From: Ceratodon purpureus
Lineage: Eukaryota > Streptophyta > Bryopsida > Pseudoditrichales > Ditrichaceae
Direction of reading: 5' to 3'
NCBI GenBank assembly: GCA_014871385.1
Contig: CM026429.1
Span: 11,019,409 to 11,083,408, forward strand
Length of the DNA: 64,000 bases
Below the pieces are notes generated by a model. The model did not search any database and was not told where the DNA came from. It worked only from the letters and a program-made list of their open reading frames with translations. How positions within the stretch are numbered: position 1 is the first letter of the stretch; each line of letters opens with the position of its first letter. Made by a program: the position numbers and the translations under genes. This document shows, piece by piece, positions 1 through 12,227 of the stretch.

Positions 1-1097
1 TACTTTCCGTATCCTAAACTTAGTTTCCCATCAAGAAGTTTTAGATGCCACTTTCTAGCGTGTTTACACAACAGGCTGAAATTGGCAATGAGCTAAGCAC
101 TTTTGTGGTCCACTTTATTGTGCTTCCCCCCAAAAGGAAGTTATATCAGAGTTTGCTACTTTTAATCTAAGCACATTAAAATGGAAGCAGTATCAAAGTC
201 CACCACTTTCAAGTCTTTTTGGTCATATATCAATGATAAGTTATTATTTTATTTCAAGTCTTGTTTGTGAAGAAAATATATACAAAGTTGATGGATAATA
301 AATCAAAATTATTGCAGTTGTATTGTTTTCCTTGTGAATTTTTAAAAGTCTATAAATATTAATAACCAACACTAAAAGGCTATTAAAACCATGTGCAAAA
401 AAATGAATAATCCAAAAAGACTCTTGTTGATTTGAAGTACTCGGTGATGCGTCGCCATCGTTGTGCTCGTCGATGCACGCAGAGTCGCAGAGGTGTCGAA
501 CATCACTTCTGGACCTGGCCCATACCAGTCGATCTACATCGGTGCTGCATGGCCATGGTGGTCCTGCTAATGAGCCTGCCTGAACTGTGGGGACGAGGAT
601 GGATCAGAGACTTCCTCACGGCTCTTCATCCTGTCTTCACCTACTTGCTTGCCATTATACTTCGGGACAAGAATGCTACACTTTGTTGAACTTGGACTCA
701 TGACGACGACGACATACAAGCACACTGATAAGCAACCCTCACCAGTTTACCTCTGCTTGCAAATGTAATTTGAGTGAATCCTGGTGCGTTGAGTGCATCG
801 TGCAGTCATGACTAAGTTGCCAAACCAACTAGCTCAGATTGATGCAAATTTGAAATACAGAATCAACTTTAGATAGAGAGTTGATCGCATGCTTTGATCC
901 GTGTTTGCAAAAGTACGACTTGAACAGATTTGCGGTTATATTGCGAAACTCGATCAGAGAAGAATTTAATAGTTGCAGAACGGGTCTGATGTGCGTGAGT
1001 CTGCATGGGTTCGGGCTGCTGGATAGTTCGGATGGAAATGCATCCACCAGAGATTAGAAATATTGCAGGATGAACAATATCATCGCAGCAACACCAA
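1..1097. other. gene-free AT-rich stretch
   Basis: No convincing coding region is visible. An 85-codon open frame near 432-689 lies in a locally GC-richer patch, but it has no recognisable domain, exon boundary or repeat support. Confidence 0.4.
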
Positions 1098-1456
1098 GCG
1101 CATTTGAATTTAGCGTGAACTTGAGTCTTACCCAAAAGCCACTTAGATGATGGTACTGGGAGGAGAATATTACTTGTGAAGTTGGTATGCGTAGCCCTCA
1201 CCGCTCTGGAGGGAAAAGGATTTGGGGTTGGCCCATTTGCTACGTGGCCTTGTGGCCATGGGCCCATGGTGAATGTGTTGATGAGTCAACATTGTAGAGG
1301 TTGAGATATTTCACGCTACGCTATGTCATTGGTTCGGATCGTAGGGCCACTCGGGCAGGGCAAGCATTTGTTTGGCCAAGGTGCCATAGCTGAAAAATTG
1401 TGAAATACAAAGAATTGCTCCTTCACAACGAGAATCTTGACTATCCATTGCGGAGA
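1098..1456 (+). repeat. dispersed repeat R1, copy a (partial)
   Basis: This stretch is clearly similar to 2735-3090, 7930-8290 and the reverse strand of 6735-7085. The shared landmarks are GAATTTAGCGTGAACTTGAG, GAAGTTGGTATGCGTAGCC, GGCCTTGTGGCCATG and a GGGCA(A)GGCAAGCATTTG stretch. The TATA-like GTATAAAG of the other copies reads AATACAAAG here, so this copy looks decayed. The downstream foldback part present in copies b and d is absent. Confidence 0.7.
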
Positions 1457-2075
1457 AGCACAATAAAGTAGACTACAAAAGTGCTTAGCTATTTGCGAGT
1501 TTTAGCCCTTTTGCAATAATTGCACAAAAGTGATGGAAAGATGTAATTGAAGTAAAATTGTTTTGCTAATATGGATTCTCAACTTGTTTTTCTACAACTT
1601 GGAAAAGTATTGTGCAAAGTAAACACTTTTAAGTTATTGTATGAGGGCTTTAAATCGAAGCAAAGTGAATGCAGTCATTTGTAAAAGTGGCTAGAAAAGA
1701 ATCAAAGACTATCTAAAAATCACTTTTGATGAAGTAAGGCCCTCTGTATGTTTAAGAGGTATTCTAAAATAGGCAATTCATATATTCATTGTTTCATTTA
1801 GAGTTCCAAAAGTATCGCAAGGATGTTTTTAAGAGGGTCTTTTCTGCGATAATTTTTGTCACTTTTTTTTCACCGAACATTGTTTTTAAAATTGGAAAAA
1901 ACATCCTCTAAAGACAATAGAGGGCCCCAAATGAAGAAATTAAGACTTTGAAAAAGTTCATTTTCATCCTCTAGAACTAGTGGTCAAATTAAGTTTCAAT
2001 CAAAGATGAAATTTGTCATTGGATGACAGTTATGGAACTTGGAAAAATGAGATGACTAGTTTTTGGTCGTTTAGG

Positions 2076-2089
2076 CGTTTAGGGGTTAA
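2076..2089. mobile_element. isolated right end of a TTAA-type element
   Basis: The sequence CGTTTAGGGGTTAA matches the right termini of the complete elements at 9592-10601, 11252-12197 and 12531-13347. I found no matching left end upstream, so this is either a truncated copy or one whose left end has decayed. Confidence 0.35.
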
Positions 2090-2107
2090 GTAAGGTATGA
2101 CACCAAA

Positions 2108-3533
2108 TTGAGCCCCACACAAGACATGATGAGGGAGTTAATGGACCACCATGGTTTGGTTAATGGCACATGGGGTCCCCTTGACTATAATTTGATTCTT
2201 ATTTTCAAGCTTTTTTATTTTTATTATTCTTTTTTTCAATTTTTTTTTAACATTTGGACTCTCAATATGTTTTCACATGAGAAAAGTGTGGTCTAGTGCA
2301 TGTGTAGTACTTCTCTTAGATATTGGAAAGATCAATCTGTCTTTATCAAAGACACTTGTGGTCCCCTCGGCTGTTGTACCAAACTCAAATTTTGTACTAT
2401 CTTCATTTATGAACTGTCAAGCAGAGCACATGCTTTCAACCACATCCTTAAAGCAACAATGGCTGAATCTGAATCAGTGTAGGGCTGCACATGGAGCCCA
2501 ATTCACATACAATGGAGGTAGATATTATATGTTAAAGAAGTAACACATCTCTAATGATTTAGATTTCTAGAGTTGGAATTAAGGATACTATAGTAGAATC
2601 TGTGGTGTGTTTTAGAATGTAGATGTTGAGAAGTTGCGGATACCAGAGTTGATGTGATTTGTTTAAAGATGTAGGTGATGTGGAATTATAGATACAAGGA
2701 GAGAGTTGGTTTGTTCAAGGATGTACTAGGTATTAAAGCATTAGAATTTAGCGTAAACTTGAGTCTTACTAAAAACCCACTTACATGATGGTAGAAGGAG
2801 AATATTGCTTCAAAAGTTGGTATGCGTAGCCATCACTGCTCTGGAAATTGAAGGAAAAGGTTCTGGGGTTGGCCCTGTTGGTACGTGGCCTTGTGGCCAT
2901 GGTGACCGTGCTAATGAGCAAGCGTTGTTAAGGTTGATGATATTTCACACTCCGCTACGTCACTGATTTTGGATGGTAGGGCTGCTCGGGCAGGGCAAGC
3001 ATTTGTTTGGGCAGGGGGCCTCTAAAAAATTGTGGAGTATAAAGAGGTGCACTTCCACAACTAGAATCTCCACTTCCCATTGCCTTGTCTGCATTTCATG
3101 TGAGCTCTCTTATTACCACTCAACGGCTTCAGTACCTTCACCACTTATCTTTGTCAATAGTTCCTATACTTTCACTGTCAAGTTCTTTCATTTTTGTGAA
3201 CTCAGTTTGATTCTCCAAGATGGGTGCTCTGAGCATGATTCAGTTCCTCATGGTCTCCGTAACTTCTATGGTCACTTTGCCAGACTTTAGCATAGGTTGG
3301 TTTAAACCATGTATGTCCCGAGTGAAAACGATGTCATTTTCAGCAAGGAATTCATCATCTCTTGCAATGTTCATTTGCTTAGCACAGCCGCTACAAATGC
3401 TATGACAACGTCGGTAACAATAAGGCGCAAAACATTGCAATAGATGACGATGCCGCCCATTTCCTTGTGGAAAACGACATGGTTTTCACTCGTGACACGC
3501 ATGGTGTTGACTATAGAGGGGCAAGTTGATGGC
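2108..3533 (+). repeat. dispersed repeat R1, copy b (long form)
   Basis: This is the long form of R1 and is collinear with 7425-8730. The upstream half shares GGGGTCCCCTTGACTATAAT, CACATGAGAAAA.TGTGGTCTAG and GGTCCCCTCGGCTGTTGTAC with copy d. The middle third is the core found in all four copies, with a TATA-like GTATAAAG near 3035-3045. About 180 bp further on, an ATGGG-start open frame (3220-3405) begins in both long copies after a CTCCAAG leader, but the two predicted peptides differ too much to be a conserved product. The 3' part contains an inverted repeat, listed separately. Confidence 0.75.
3307..3504 (+). repeat. inverted repeat (candidate hairpin RNA) in R1 copy b
   Basis: The arms are 3307-3350 and 3461-3504, each 44 nt. 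Read in opposite orientations they agree at about 37 of 44 positions, with a spacer of about 110 nt. The minus strand of the left arm and the plus strand of the right arm both encode FL(A/V)END(I/M)VFTRD(I/T)HG. The foldback therefore looks like an inverted duplication of a piece of coding sequence. It lies downstream of the copy's TATA-like box. Whether it is transcribed or processed is unknown. Confidence 0.55.
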
Positions 3534-6037
3534 TACTGACACCTGTAGTTGGGCAGAGTATCACGTATTTGTAAGGTAGAATGCCCTTAGACTGTGAACT
3601 TGATGGGTTCAGTATGGTTGTGGTTTTGCTGTGTATTATTTGTAAATTTTTTTCGATGGAAAAAGTCGAGGAAGAAGGAAAGGAAATATTTCTTGATTTA
3701 AATAGCAAAAAATGAATTTACTACAAATTTTTCAATTCAAAAGTGTCTACGACCTTAAATTGATGAGTAGCCTCTCCTCTTTAATTGCGTCACCTCTACT
3801 AGTTGTTGTTCATGGTTAAACCTTAAACCATGAATCAATGAGTCAAGAAATTTATCCAATTAGTTCAATCAAATCTCTTTACATAGTATAACATGATATT
3901 CTGTAATTTTAAATATTAGATATGACAAAGCAATAAAAGATTCAGAGCATAAGCAGTTCTAAGGGTGGCCTACTGGTTCGTTTTGGGGGGTGATTGGTTT
4001 ATGGGCATTCTACCTTAATATGTGATCTTAATGGAATGTAACTAAAGTAAAAAACATGAAATTTCCATCCTACTATCAAAGTGACGATACAACTTAGGCA
4101 GTATGACAAATATAGTATGTAATATACAATAACTTAGACTCAGATATAAGTTATACACAATCACTTTTCATAATGTTGACCACATCAATTCTGAAATTTG
4201 ATACTAATTGAAAACATTATGTGAACTCAAAGTGAAATACATATACTTCAAACAAGCAACCATTTAAAACTTTTACTTATAAGGACAATTCTTTTGTCTT
4301 TGTTATTATTGTCTTCAAAACTCTATTAAAAGGTGTTAAGTAAAAAACACTTAATTCATGCTTGCCTTTTGATAAAGGCCAAGTTTTATTTTATTTTAAT
4401 TTGTTTTATTTATTTATTAATATTTTTGTCAAACACTTTATGCGCTTGACAAAAATTGACATAATTTACTCCACATTCTTGCACTATATAAGCCATGACA
4501 TTAGAGTATGCACCTCAATTAATAAAAAACAATAAAATAAATAAAAGTTGATTAAATTAGGAATCACAAATAAATTGGGGCTAAACAAGAACACAAAAAA
4601 AGATAGCATTAGAGACCATCATTTTCTTTACCTGTAATCTATCGGTTAATTATTGCCTATAAGATGCAAATAATGTTAATAAAAGGTTGTAAGTTTAGTA
4701 TATGTTGTAGTAGTTCTATTAGAGATATATCTTCTAATTGATGTTATGATGATTAACTTTAGTTAGCAAATAGAAGAGAATTTAGCACGCAATGCCATTT
4801 AAAAAATAAACAAATTAAAGAAATAAATATCTAAAGATTTTTAGTAGTTAAAATTACTTTATTTTGTTAGCACTCAAAGCAATTGCCTCTCATTACATGT
4901 TGGGCTTATTTGTTGATATAATTGTTTTACTACTTACAATTGCTTACTTTGTTGTAATATAGGATTTCACATAATATACTTGCTCAAACAAGTCCACTTT
5001 AATTAGAGACTAGATCAACTATATAAAATAAACACTTTGTCTATTCAACAATGAGTTTAGCATTCACCATTTGATGAACATCACAAGTAAAAACCAACCT
5101 TTTACATTACACAACCAAGATACAATCTAGTAAAACTTGAAATAAACACTTTAATAAATAACAGATTATCCATAACTCTCAACTATTGGTTATTGATTAT
5201 TGGTCATTAGTTATTAGCTAAAGTTTTTACTCTAAAAAGATGATAAATGTTCGGTTAGACTAACTTATGTCCTTAAGATATAGGTTTATTAGTAAAAAAA
5301 GAAACATTTTATTCACGCCGATCTTCTCAAAAGGCGGAGTTTTTTTCTTTTTTTGACATTGGTCTCTCATGTAAAAAAACCATTCCATGACCATGATGAG
5401 CATTATCTATTCAAATGCCTACAACCACCAATAATACATTCATCAACCACTAGACTCAAGTCATTGGTGACAATGGATGCAAGATTGGTGGCTATGGGCT
5501 TAAATTATAGTGTAGTTAGGATGAAAAAGTTGTAGTAATGAAAAAATGAAGAAATACTTCTTATTTTCTGACAAAAGTCATGTGTTGGTAATATTTTTGA
5601 TACATAGTGGTATTCCTATGGAATCAAATTAATTTTGAATAAGGGGAATATGATATCCTCTAATGAAGTTTATTCTGATACATTTAAGAATCTATAACTA
5701 ATTCAATTTTTATCAAAAAATCATGACATCGATTGCATTAATCTTCAAATCTTATTTTCTGTCCTTTAAAAAATATTAGATGTTCAACACATCACTTGCA
5801 AATGGTTGTGTTTCTTGTCATCAATGTACATAGAGAATAGGTAGCTAATTCCAGATCAGCCGATCATAATTGATGTTCAACTAGTAGAACTTGAATGTCT
5901 TAGGATATTTTCTGGTTCAAAAAATCAAAAATTATCCATAGATCACAAGAGTATCACATGGGTATTAGCCATATATTGTCAAATTATTATCAAGGTTTTA
6001 TTTGGCTTTAAATATTCCGGTCAAGGTTCTGAATCCG
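3534..6037. other. AT-rich gene-free stretch
   Basis: About 2.5 kb of AT-rich sequence with runs of A/T and short simple repeats. I see no coding region, RNA gene or element ends. Confidence 0.4.
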
Positions 6038-6480
6038 TGCCTTATCATAGCACCAATACTCTAGAAGACAACACTTGACTACCGCACTTGGCAGATTTCA
6101 TAACAACTTATCATGTTCTTGATGGAAGAATCTTTGTGTAACATGTGCCTACTCTTGGAAATAGTAGTCTATGCTGTTGCACTTCAAATATTTATGAAAA
6201 TTTGACAAATTTATGAAAATAAAAATAAAAAAATCAGATTTGTGATTTACAACCTAACATCTATTTGTATAAATTTTATCCGGATAATTTTCTCAATTCC
6301 ATATATGCTGAATGGCTTAAAGTGACACAAATACTCGTCTCTACCTTATCCAATGAATCCAGAGAAGGGAGGATATTAGCTGGGTTCTCTCCGGTAGCTG
6401 CTTGTCATAAGGTGGTTTACTTTAAAGTAGACCTGAATTCTTGCCAGCCCCACACAAGGGACATGACTCAGGAGTTGTTG
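6038..6480 (+). repeat. dispersed repeat R2, copy A (unoccupied)
   Basis: Similar to 12228-13503, sharing GCCTTATCATA(G/A)CACCAATA, CATCTATTTGTATAAATTTTATCC, ATATGCTGAATGGCTTAA, AGAAGGGAGGATATTAGCTGG and CAGCCCCACACAAGGGACAT. At 6317-6320 this copy has a single TTAA where copy B carries an 817-bp insertion, so it serves as the empty-site reference. Confidence 0.8.
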
Positions 6481-6734
6481 TAACTTACTTCGTCATCACA
6501 CGAAAATACATGAAGCATCGTAAATACAATACATAAGGTAAATCACCAGTAACCGACCATTTAAGCAATTTTGGAGGTTATTTTTTAAAGTATGATGTGG
6601 CAAAAAAATTTCCCATGTAGGAAGATAAGGTATTTGTATTTACAAAATTTTAAAGAATTTTTTTGTCAAAAACCATATTCAAAAAAGTTGTCCAAAAAAA
6701 ACCTTAGGAACTACTGACGAAGCAAATCAGTGAA

Positions 6735-7085
6735 GGTACTAAAGTCAATGAGTGATATGGAAGACAAATCACATGAAATGCAAACAAGGCAATGGGTAGT
6801 TGAGATTCTAGTTGTGGGGAGCAAGTCTTTATACTCCACAAGTTTTCCAAGGCCCCTTCCTCAAATAAATGCTTGCTGCCCTCCGATCCAAAAGCAGTGA
6901 CGTAGAATCGAGTGAAATATCGTCAACCTCGACAACGCTCGTTCATCAACACGGTCACCATGGCCACAAGGCCACGTAGCAAGTAGGCCAAACCCATATC
7001 CTTTTTCCTCAACCTCCAGAGTAGTGATGGCTTTGCATACCAACCTCACAAACAATATTCCCTCCCACCAATATGTTTTCATTTT
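6735..7085 (-). repeat. dispersed repeat R1, copy c (inverted, partial)
   Basis: On the reverse strand this stretch follows the R1 core from the GAAGTTGGTATGC-like segment through GGCCTTGTGGCCATGGTGACC to the TATA-like GTATAAAG and the first leader sequence. It then diverges before the foldback region. It is the only R1 copy on the minus strand. Confidence 0.7.
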
Positions 7086-7424
7086 TTTGAATTTGATTTG
7101 CCAATAATTTATTCAATTAAGTTCAATTTAAAGGCCAAGTGACAAATATTGTACATGATTTGATAAATGCAATAAGATGATTTTTCCTTTTTAAAAGGTT
7201 TAAAGACATATAATAAATACTCATCCATCTACTCATTGTTCACTAGTTTTCTTGTGTTGCCTATATTTAGACTTACGGCTTCCAATTGGAGGTTAAAAAT
7301 CCTAACTCAACTAAATTGGTCCTAATGTGAGTTAACCTCGCTCCAAAGTAATTGGAAAGTAGGAAAATAAAATGAAATGGGGGAGTTAAAGGACTTGAAT
7401 GTTCACCCACCGACATTTTGGTAC

Positions 7425-8730
7425 ATGGAACATGGGGTCCCCTTGACTATAATAGTGTTGTACTTTCACATGAGAAAAATGTGGTCTAGCACAGCCGTAG
7501 TACTTCTCTAAAATATTGGGAAGATCAATTTGTGATTATAAAGGACAACTGTGGTCCCCTCGGCTGTTGTACCAAACTCAAGCTTTTGTACTATCTTCAT
7601 AATTTATGAATTGTCAAGCACAACACATGCTTTCAACCACGTCCTTAAAGCAACAGTGGCCGAGTCAGAGTAGGGCTGCACATGGAGCCCAATTCACATA
7701 CAATGAAGGTAAATATGGTTTGTTAAAGCAGTGATACATCTCTTATGATTTGAATTTCTAGAGTTGAAATAAAGCATACTATAGTAGAATCTGTGGTGCG
7801 TTTTAGAATGAAGGTGTTCAGGAGTTGTGGATACCAAAGTTGATGTGGTTTGTTTAAAGATGTAGGTGATGTGGAATTATAGATACAAAGATGGATGTGG
7901 TTTGTTCAAGGATGTACTAGGTGTTAAGGCATTAGAATTTAGCGAGAACTTGAGTCTTACTAAAAAGCCACTTACATGATGGTGGGAAAAGAATATTGCT
8001 TGTGAAGTTGGTATGCGTAGCCATCACTGCTCTGGAGTTGAGGTTGATATTGAGGGAAAAGGATCTGAGGTTGGCCCAGTTGCTACGTGGCCTCGTGGCC
8101 ATGGTGACCGTGCTAATGAGCCATTGTTGTCGAGGTTGACGATATTTCACGCTCCGCTACGTCACTGGTTTTGGATGGTAGGGCCCTTCAGGCACGGCAA
8201 GCATTTGCTTGGGCAAGGGGCCTTTGAAAAATTGTGGAGTATAAAGAGTTGCACTCCCACAACTAGAATCTCAACTACACACTGCACTTGTCCGTCTTTG
8301 AACTTAGCTCTCTTCCATATCAGTGATTAGCTTCAATACCTTCACTGATTTGCTTCTTCACTTGTTCCTATATAGTTGAATGTCTAGTTCTTTTATGTTG
8401 TGAACTTTGTTTGTGTCTCCAAGATGGGCACTCCAAGAATTATTTTGTTCCTCTCAGGGTTGGTAACTTCTATAGTCACTTCTCGGGACTTTATGCATAC
8501 GTTGGTTGAAACCATGGGCGTCCAGGGTGACCACGAGGTCATTCCCCACCAGGAAGTGATCAGGCTTGGTCATCTCTTGCAATCTTTATTTGCCTAGCTC
8601 TGCCGCTACAAATTATATGAGAGCTTCGGTAGCAATGAGGCTCTAAATTTTGCAAGTGGTGATAAGCTTGCCATTTCCTTGTTGGGAATGACTTGGTATT
8701 CACTCCGGTATTGACTCTGGAGGCGCAAGT
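7425..8730 (+). repeat. dispersed repeat R1, copy d (long form)
   Basis: Collinear with copy b over its whole length: the GGGGTCCCCTTGACTATAAT upstream part, the core with GGCCTCGTGGCCATGGTGACC, a TATA-like GTATAAAG near 8239, a leader ending in CTCCAAG, an ATGGG-start open frame (8423-8597), and then an inverted repeat. The copies have diverged substantially, with many substitutions and small indels, so the duplication is not recent. Confidence 0.75.
8512..8712 (+). repeat. inverted repeat (candidate hairpin RNA) in R1 copy d
   Basis: The left arm is 8512-8555 and the right arm about 8675-8712. The inner 34 nt pair at roughly 27 positions. As in copy b, the minus strand of the left arm and the plus strand of the right arm encode related peptides, FLVGNDLVVT and FLVGNDLVFT. 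The position and arm length match copy b although the arm sequences have changed. This could mean the fold is kept by selection, or that both copies simply inherited it. Confidence 0.5.
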
Positions 8731-9591
8731 TGTTGGCTAATGATTCATCTAGTTTGGCGGACTATCACATGATTGTAATGTCGTTGGGCTAGAGTAAGTT
8801 ATCTAGTCAGAATGGTCATGTTAGAATGGTCATGTCAGAATGGTTATGTGAGAGTGGGCATGATCCTGGAAATTTGTTTTGGTCATTGCGGGCATGTTCT
8901 TCAGTACTGTTAGATTGTATAGATTTTGAGGTAATCATTGCCCCTAGAAGATGTGTTTTCTAATGATTTTATTCCAGCACATGGATAATGAAGGCACAAA
9001 ACATATAATTCTCGATTCTAACATAAAAATTGATCTTATATGATGAGTCCATTTTATTATTGATAGTCTCAAGAGTAATCATGTTAGTTACTTAGAAAAT
9101 AAAATGAAATTGTTGTAGAGGGGTGTAGGAGAAACTTTGAAGCTGCCCTTTGTTAATTAAGAATGACTTGGGGAAACAAAACGTATTTTTAGAGGTCCAA
9201 TGTAAATAAAAAAATAAAAGTAATAATTTGACAAAGATTTTGTTATTGCCTCTCATCACAATAAAATTTTAAATACCACAATAATAATTGGCATTCTGCG
9301 AGGCTCAAAAAATTGTAAATTTTGTTGGAAAAATGATAGAGTTCACTCTGATGCTGAGGAAAGTTTGTATTATGTAAGTAGAAAATTATAAATTTTAAAA
9401 ATTGGTTATGATGTAATATTTACTATTTGATGCAAAGGGCTCTTGCTGAAACAACCACTTGTATTCTATCATGTATAATTCCAAGCAAGGTTTGAAGTTG
9501 CTTCAAAGATGTTGTATTCTATGTTCATAAAGAAAAACAAGAGACACCTACATCAATTGCTTATGAAATTTTAAAATCACAAATTGATTCA
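8731..9591. other. AT-rich gene-free stretch
   Basis: No coding region or RNA gene is visible. A short local repeat of AGAATGGTCATGT occurs about three times near 8809-8848. Confidence 0.4.
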
Positions 9592-10601
9592 TTAATCCCT
9601 AAAGTTTTTGGCCATAAAATCCCAATTTCTGCCTCAATTTTGCTCTGTTTTAGTTTAAGGTAGAATTATGCAAATTCGAACGTATTTTAAAGAATCTAAC
9701 CATAGCATCTAGTACCTAACTTATACATGTATATGCACACAAAATTTTAGATTGTAACTCCTCACTGATTCGCCAATTTTTTAAGATTGTGTGGTTGGAG
9801 GCTCTTTAGTTTTGGATTCTAAAGTGAGTTGGAAGTATGCTCAAAAAAATTGAAGACAATACAACACACAGAAGCATTGGAAAACCACATTTCCAGTGAC
9901 GAGAGTCAAATGAAATGCATATATACTAGCTCTTTTTCCACACTACAAATGCCTAAGAAGATCATCTATTTTTTGAAATCCGAACGGTGTATACATGCAT
10001 TTGTATGGAAAAGAAATTGTAGAGGAAAGAAATCTAAAAAATAATAAATCCAAAATAGATATGAATTTTATAGCATATACTGTGGTTTAGGAGGAGAAAA
10101 TGGTGAAGGAAAATGGGTGACGAAGGTGACCTAATCACTGTAGATCTATCTGACAGTTTTTTATAAAACTTGAAACTTTGGCTGAATATATCTCAAGATC
10201 CGTAAAGTCAAAATTCACAAAACTTGGTAGAGTAGATTAATTGGATGACTTTGAACAAGACCTTACGGTTGGATTTTTCATAATCAAGTTTTAAAAAAAA
10301 TTGTGAAACAATACCAAAAAGGATCATTTGGAAGTCACTGTAGACCGTCACAGATTTGGTATACCATTGCCATCGGCCACAAACCTGCCCCAGCTGCCCT
10401 AAATTGAATTTTGATCTTAAAACACAAATTATTTCTTAACTACAAGCGCGATGAAAATAAAATTTGGTTTTATTAGAAAAATATGACAAATTCCCATGTT
10501 GTGCCAAAGTTACAGATACATTCGATAAAATTTGACCCATATGGAGCCTGACCGGACCCCAAATCATACCAAAACTGTTGAGTTGATGCTTTAGGGGTTA
10601 A
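9592..10601. mobile_element. TTAA-flanked TIR element, copy 1 (piggyBac-like, non-autonomous)
   Basis: The left end reads TTAATCCCTAAAG and the right end CTTTAGGGGTTAA, inverted repeats with one mismatch that include the flanking TTAA. Length is 1010 bp with no transposase-sized open frame. The ends match the two elements just downstream. The TTAA target and C-rich start of the terminal repeat are the hallmarks of piggyBac-type transposons. Assignment rests on ends only. Confidence 0.6.
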
Positions 10602-11251
10602 ATTGAACAAGATGAAAGTTGTACAAAAATGATTAATATAGGATTTACTATGAAGTTGAATTTACCATTTTCTTTCAGGTATCAATGGATTACAAAAACG
10701 CAAAACTACACATAGAGATAGAGACAATGAATTGTGCAATTTTAATGACCCTGAACTGGAAATAAGAATTTTGTTTTGGAAAAGTTGCACAAATGACTTT
10801 CTCAGTATGGAACATGAGTATAAAGAACACTAGTACAATAAACACATTATTTAAAAGTTTTGAAGGCTGTTAATTGAAGTAAAAATAATTTTTGGATGGT
10901 GATGCTAAACTAACAATTGTCATATGTGAATCTGAAGAGAAATAAAAGCAAATGTAATATGATAGGCAATTTTCTTTGTAAAAGTTTTTTAAACAATATG
11001 TGACTTCTACCTTTCCCATTGCCATTGTATCAAACCATCACTGATTTTAAAGTTCAATTCTGAAAAACATACAACAAGGATTTTTTTAATGATGGAAATC
11101 CAACAATTTAAATTAGTTGCACAAAGCTTTGGGATATAGTTGAATAATTCATTACTAAAAAAAATCTTTAGTTGAATGAATAATACACATGGATTCCGTA
11201 GATATTAAACCACAACACTGAAAAAAAAATTTAAAAATAAAAATAAATTAA

Positions 11252-12197
11252 TTAATCCTTAAAGGTCCAGAGTGTTTTGGGTCCTCCAAGACCCGAAACT
11301 ACAGATTTTGACCACCTTATGGAAATTGATGTATCTTTCCAATAAAATTTGCTTTTCTGGTATTTCCAACCGTACGATCTTCAACCTAACTACTTGCACT
11401 AACACCATGTCAAATCTCAATTGTTGGATCTTTACCATTTGTGAGATTATAACGTCCAAAGTTTACTCTATTTTTTAATTTTTTTGGCTTTCCTCGAAAG
11501 GCATAGTCCAAATGGTGCCAAGGGAGACTTGATGATTGTTACCCCAAACATTTTGCTCATATTTTTTTCCATGTAGGTAACTAAGTTGGGCACCTCTATG
11601 CAAAATTTTGAAGACTTATTTTGATTTTTTGGCCTTCGTGCAAATTGTTTTCCAAAAGCATGTACAAAATTGTCAATATAGTAAAACTTAAACAACATTA
11701 AATGTTTTTGGTTTGGAAAAAAAGTGAATGGTGAAAAGTTACATCTATAAGTTTGTAAATTTGGAAAGAATAAAAAATTTAAAAATCTCCCAAATCTCAA
11801 ATTTTGACAATTTTTAAAAGGAAAAATTGTAAAATTACAGAAAGCTTTGAAGCTTGTTCATATTATTTTTGGAGGCTACCCTTGTAAAATTGGTAAACTT
11901 TTTGGCTTTGGTCACCTTGGATTTTGAGTAATGATTTGGTTATGAACATACTTTTAACATTAAAAAATTGAAAAAAAAACCTAATTTTAAACTGCCCGTT
12001 TTGGACTTGAAACCTAAAATTTCTAAATGAAGGTTCTAAAATTGGAATTTGACATTCAAAATTTTACCACGTACACCTTGCGGTAAAGGGAGCATGCAAT
12101 AAAAATATTAGGCAAAAATATTACTTTTAACCTCTTCAACTAGGCTGCCCAAAATAGCAAAAACCCAAATCGGGTTTCCCGAACCTTTAGGGGTTAA
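11252..12197. mobile_element. TTAA-flanked TIR element, copy 2 (piggyBac-like, non-autonomous)
   Basis: The left end is TTAATCCTTAAAGGTCC and the right end GGTTC-type, reading CCTTTAGGGGTTAA at its terminus. The element is 946 bp and carries only short open frames. Its right-hand 200 bp, reversed, is clearly similar to 27766-27980 (shared GGTAAAATTT, CAAATTCCAATTTTA and TTTTAGGTTTCAAGTCCAAA). That shows a repeat family extending beyond the terminal repeats. Confidence 0.65.
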
Positions 12198-12227
12198 GAT
12201 AGAGATGGATATTCTCGTCATAGTTTT

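Noticed and set aside
829..1267. Two minus-strand open frames in R1 copy a
   Set aside because: They overlap a dispersed repeat, are not kept open in the other three copies, and have no family motif.
3220..3405. ATGGG-start peptide in the long R1 copies as a conserved protein
   Set aside because: The predicted peptides of copies b and d diverge and shift frame, so protein-level conservation is not supported. The foldback is the more consistent feature.
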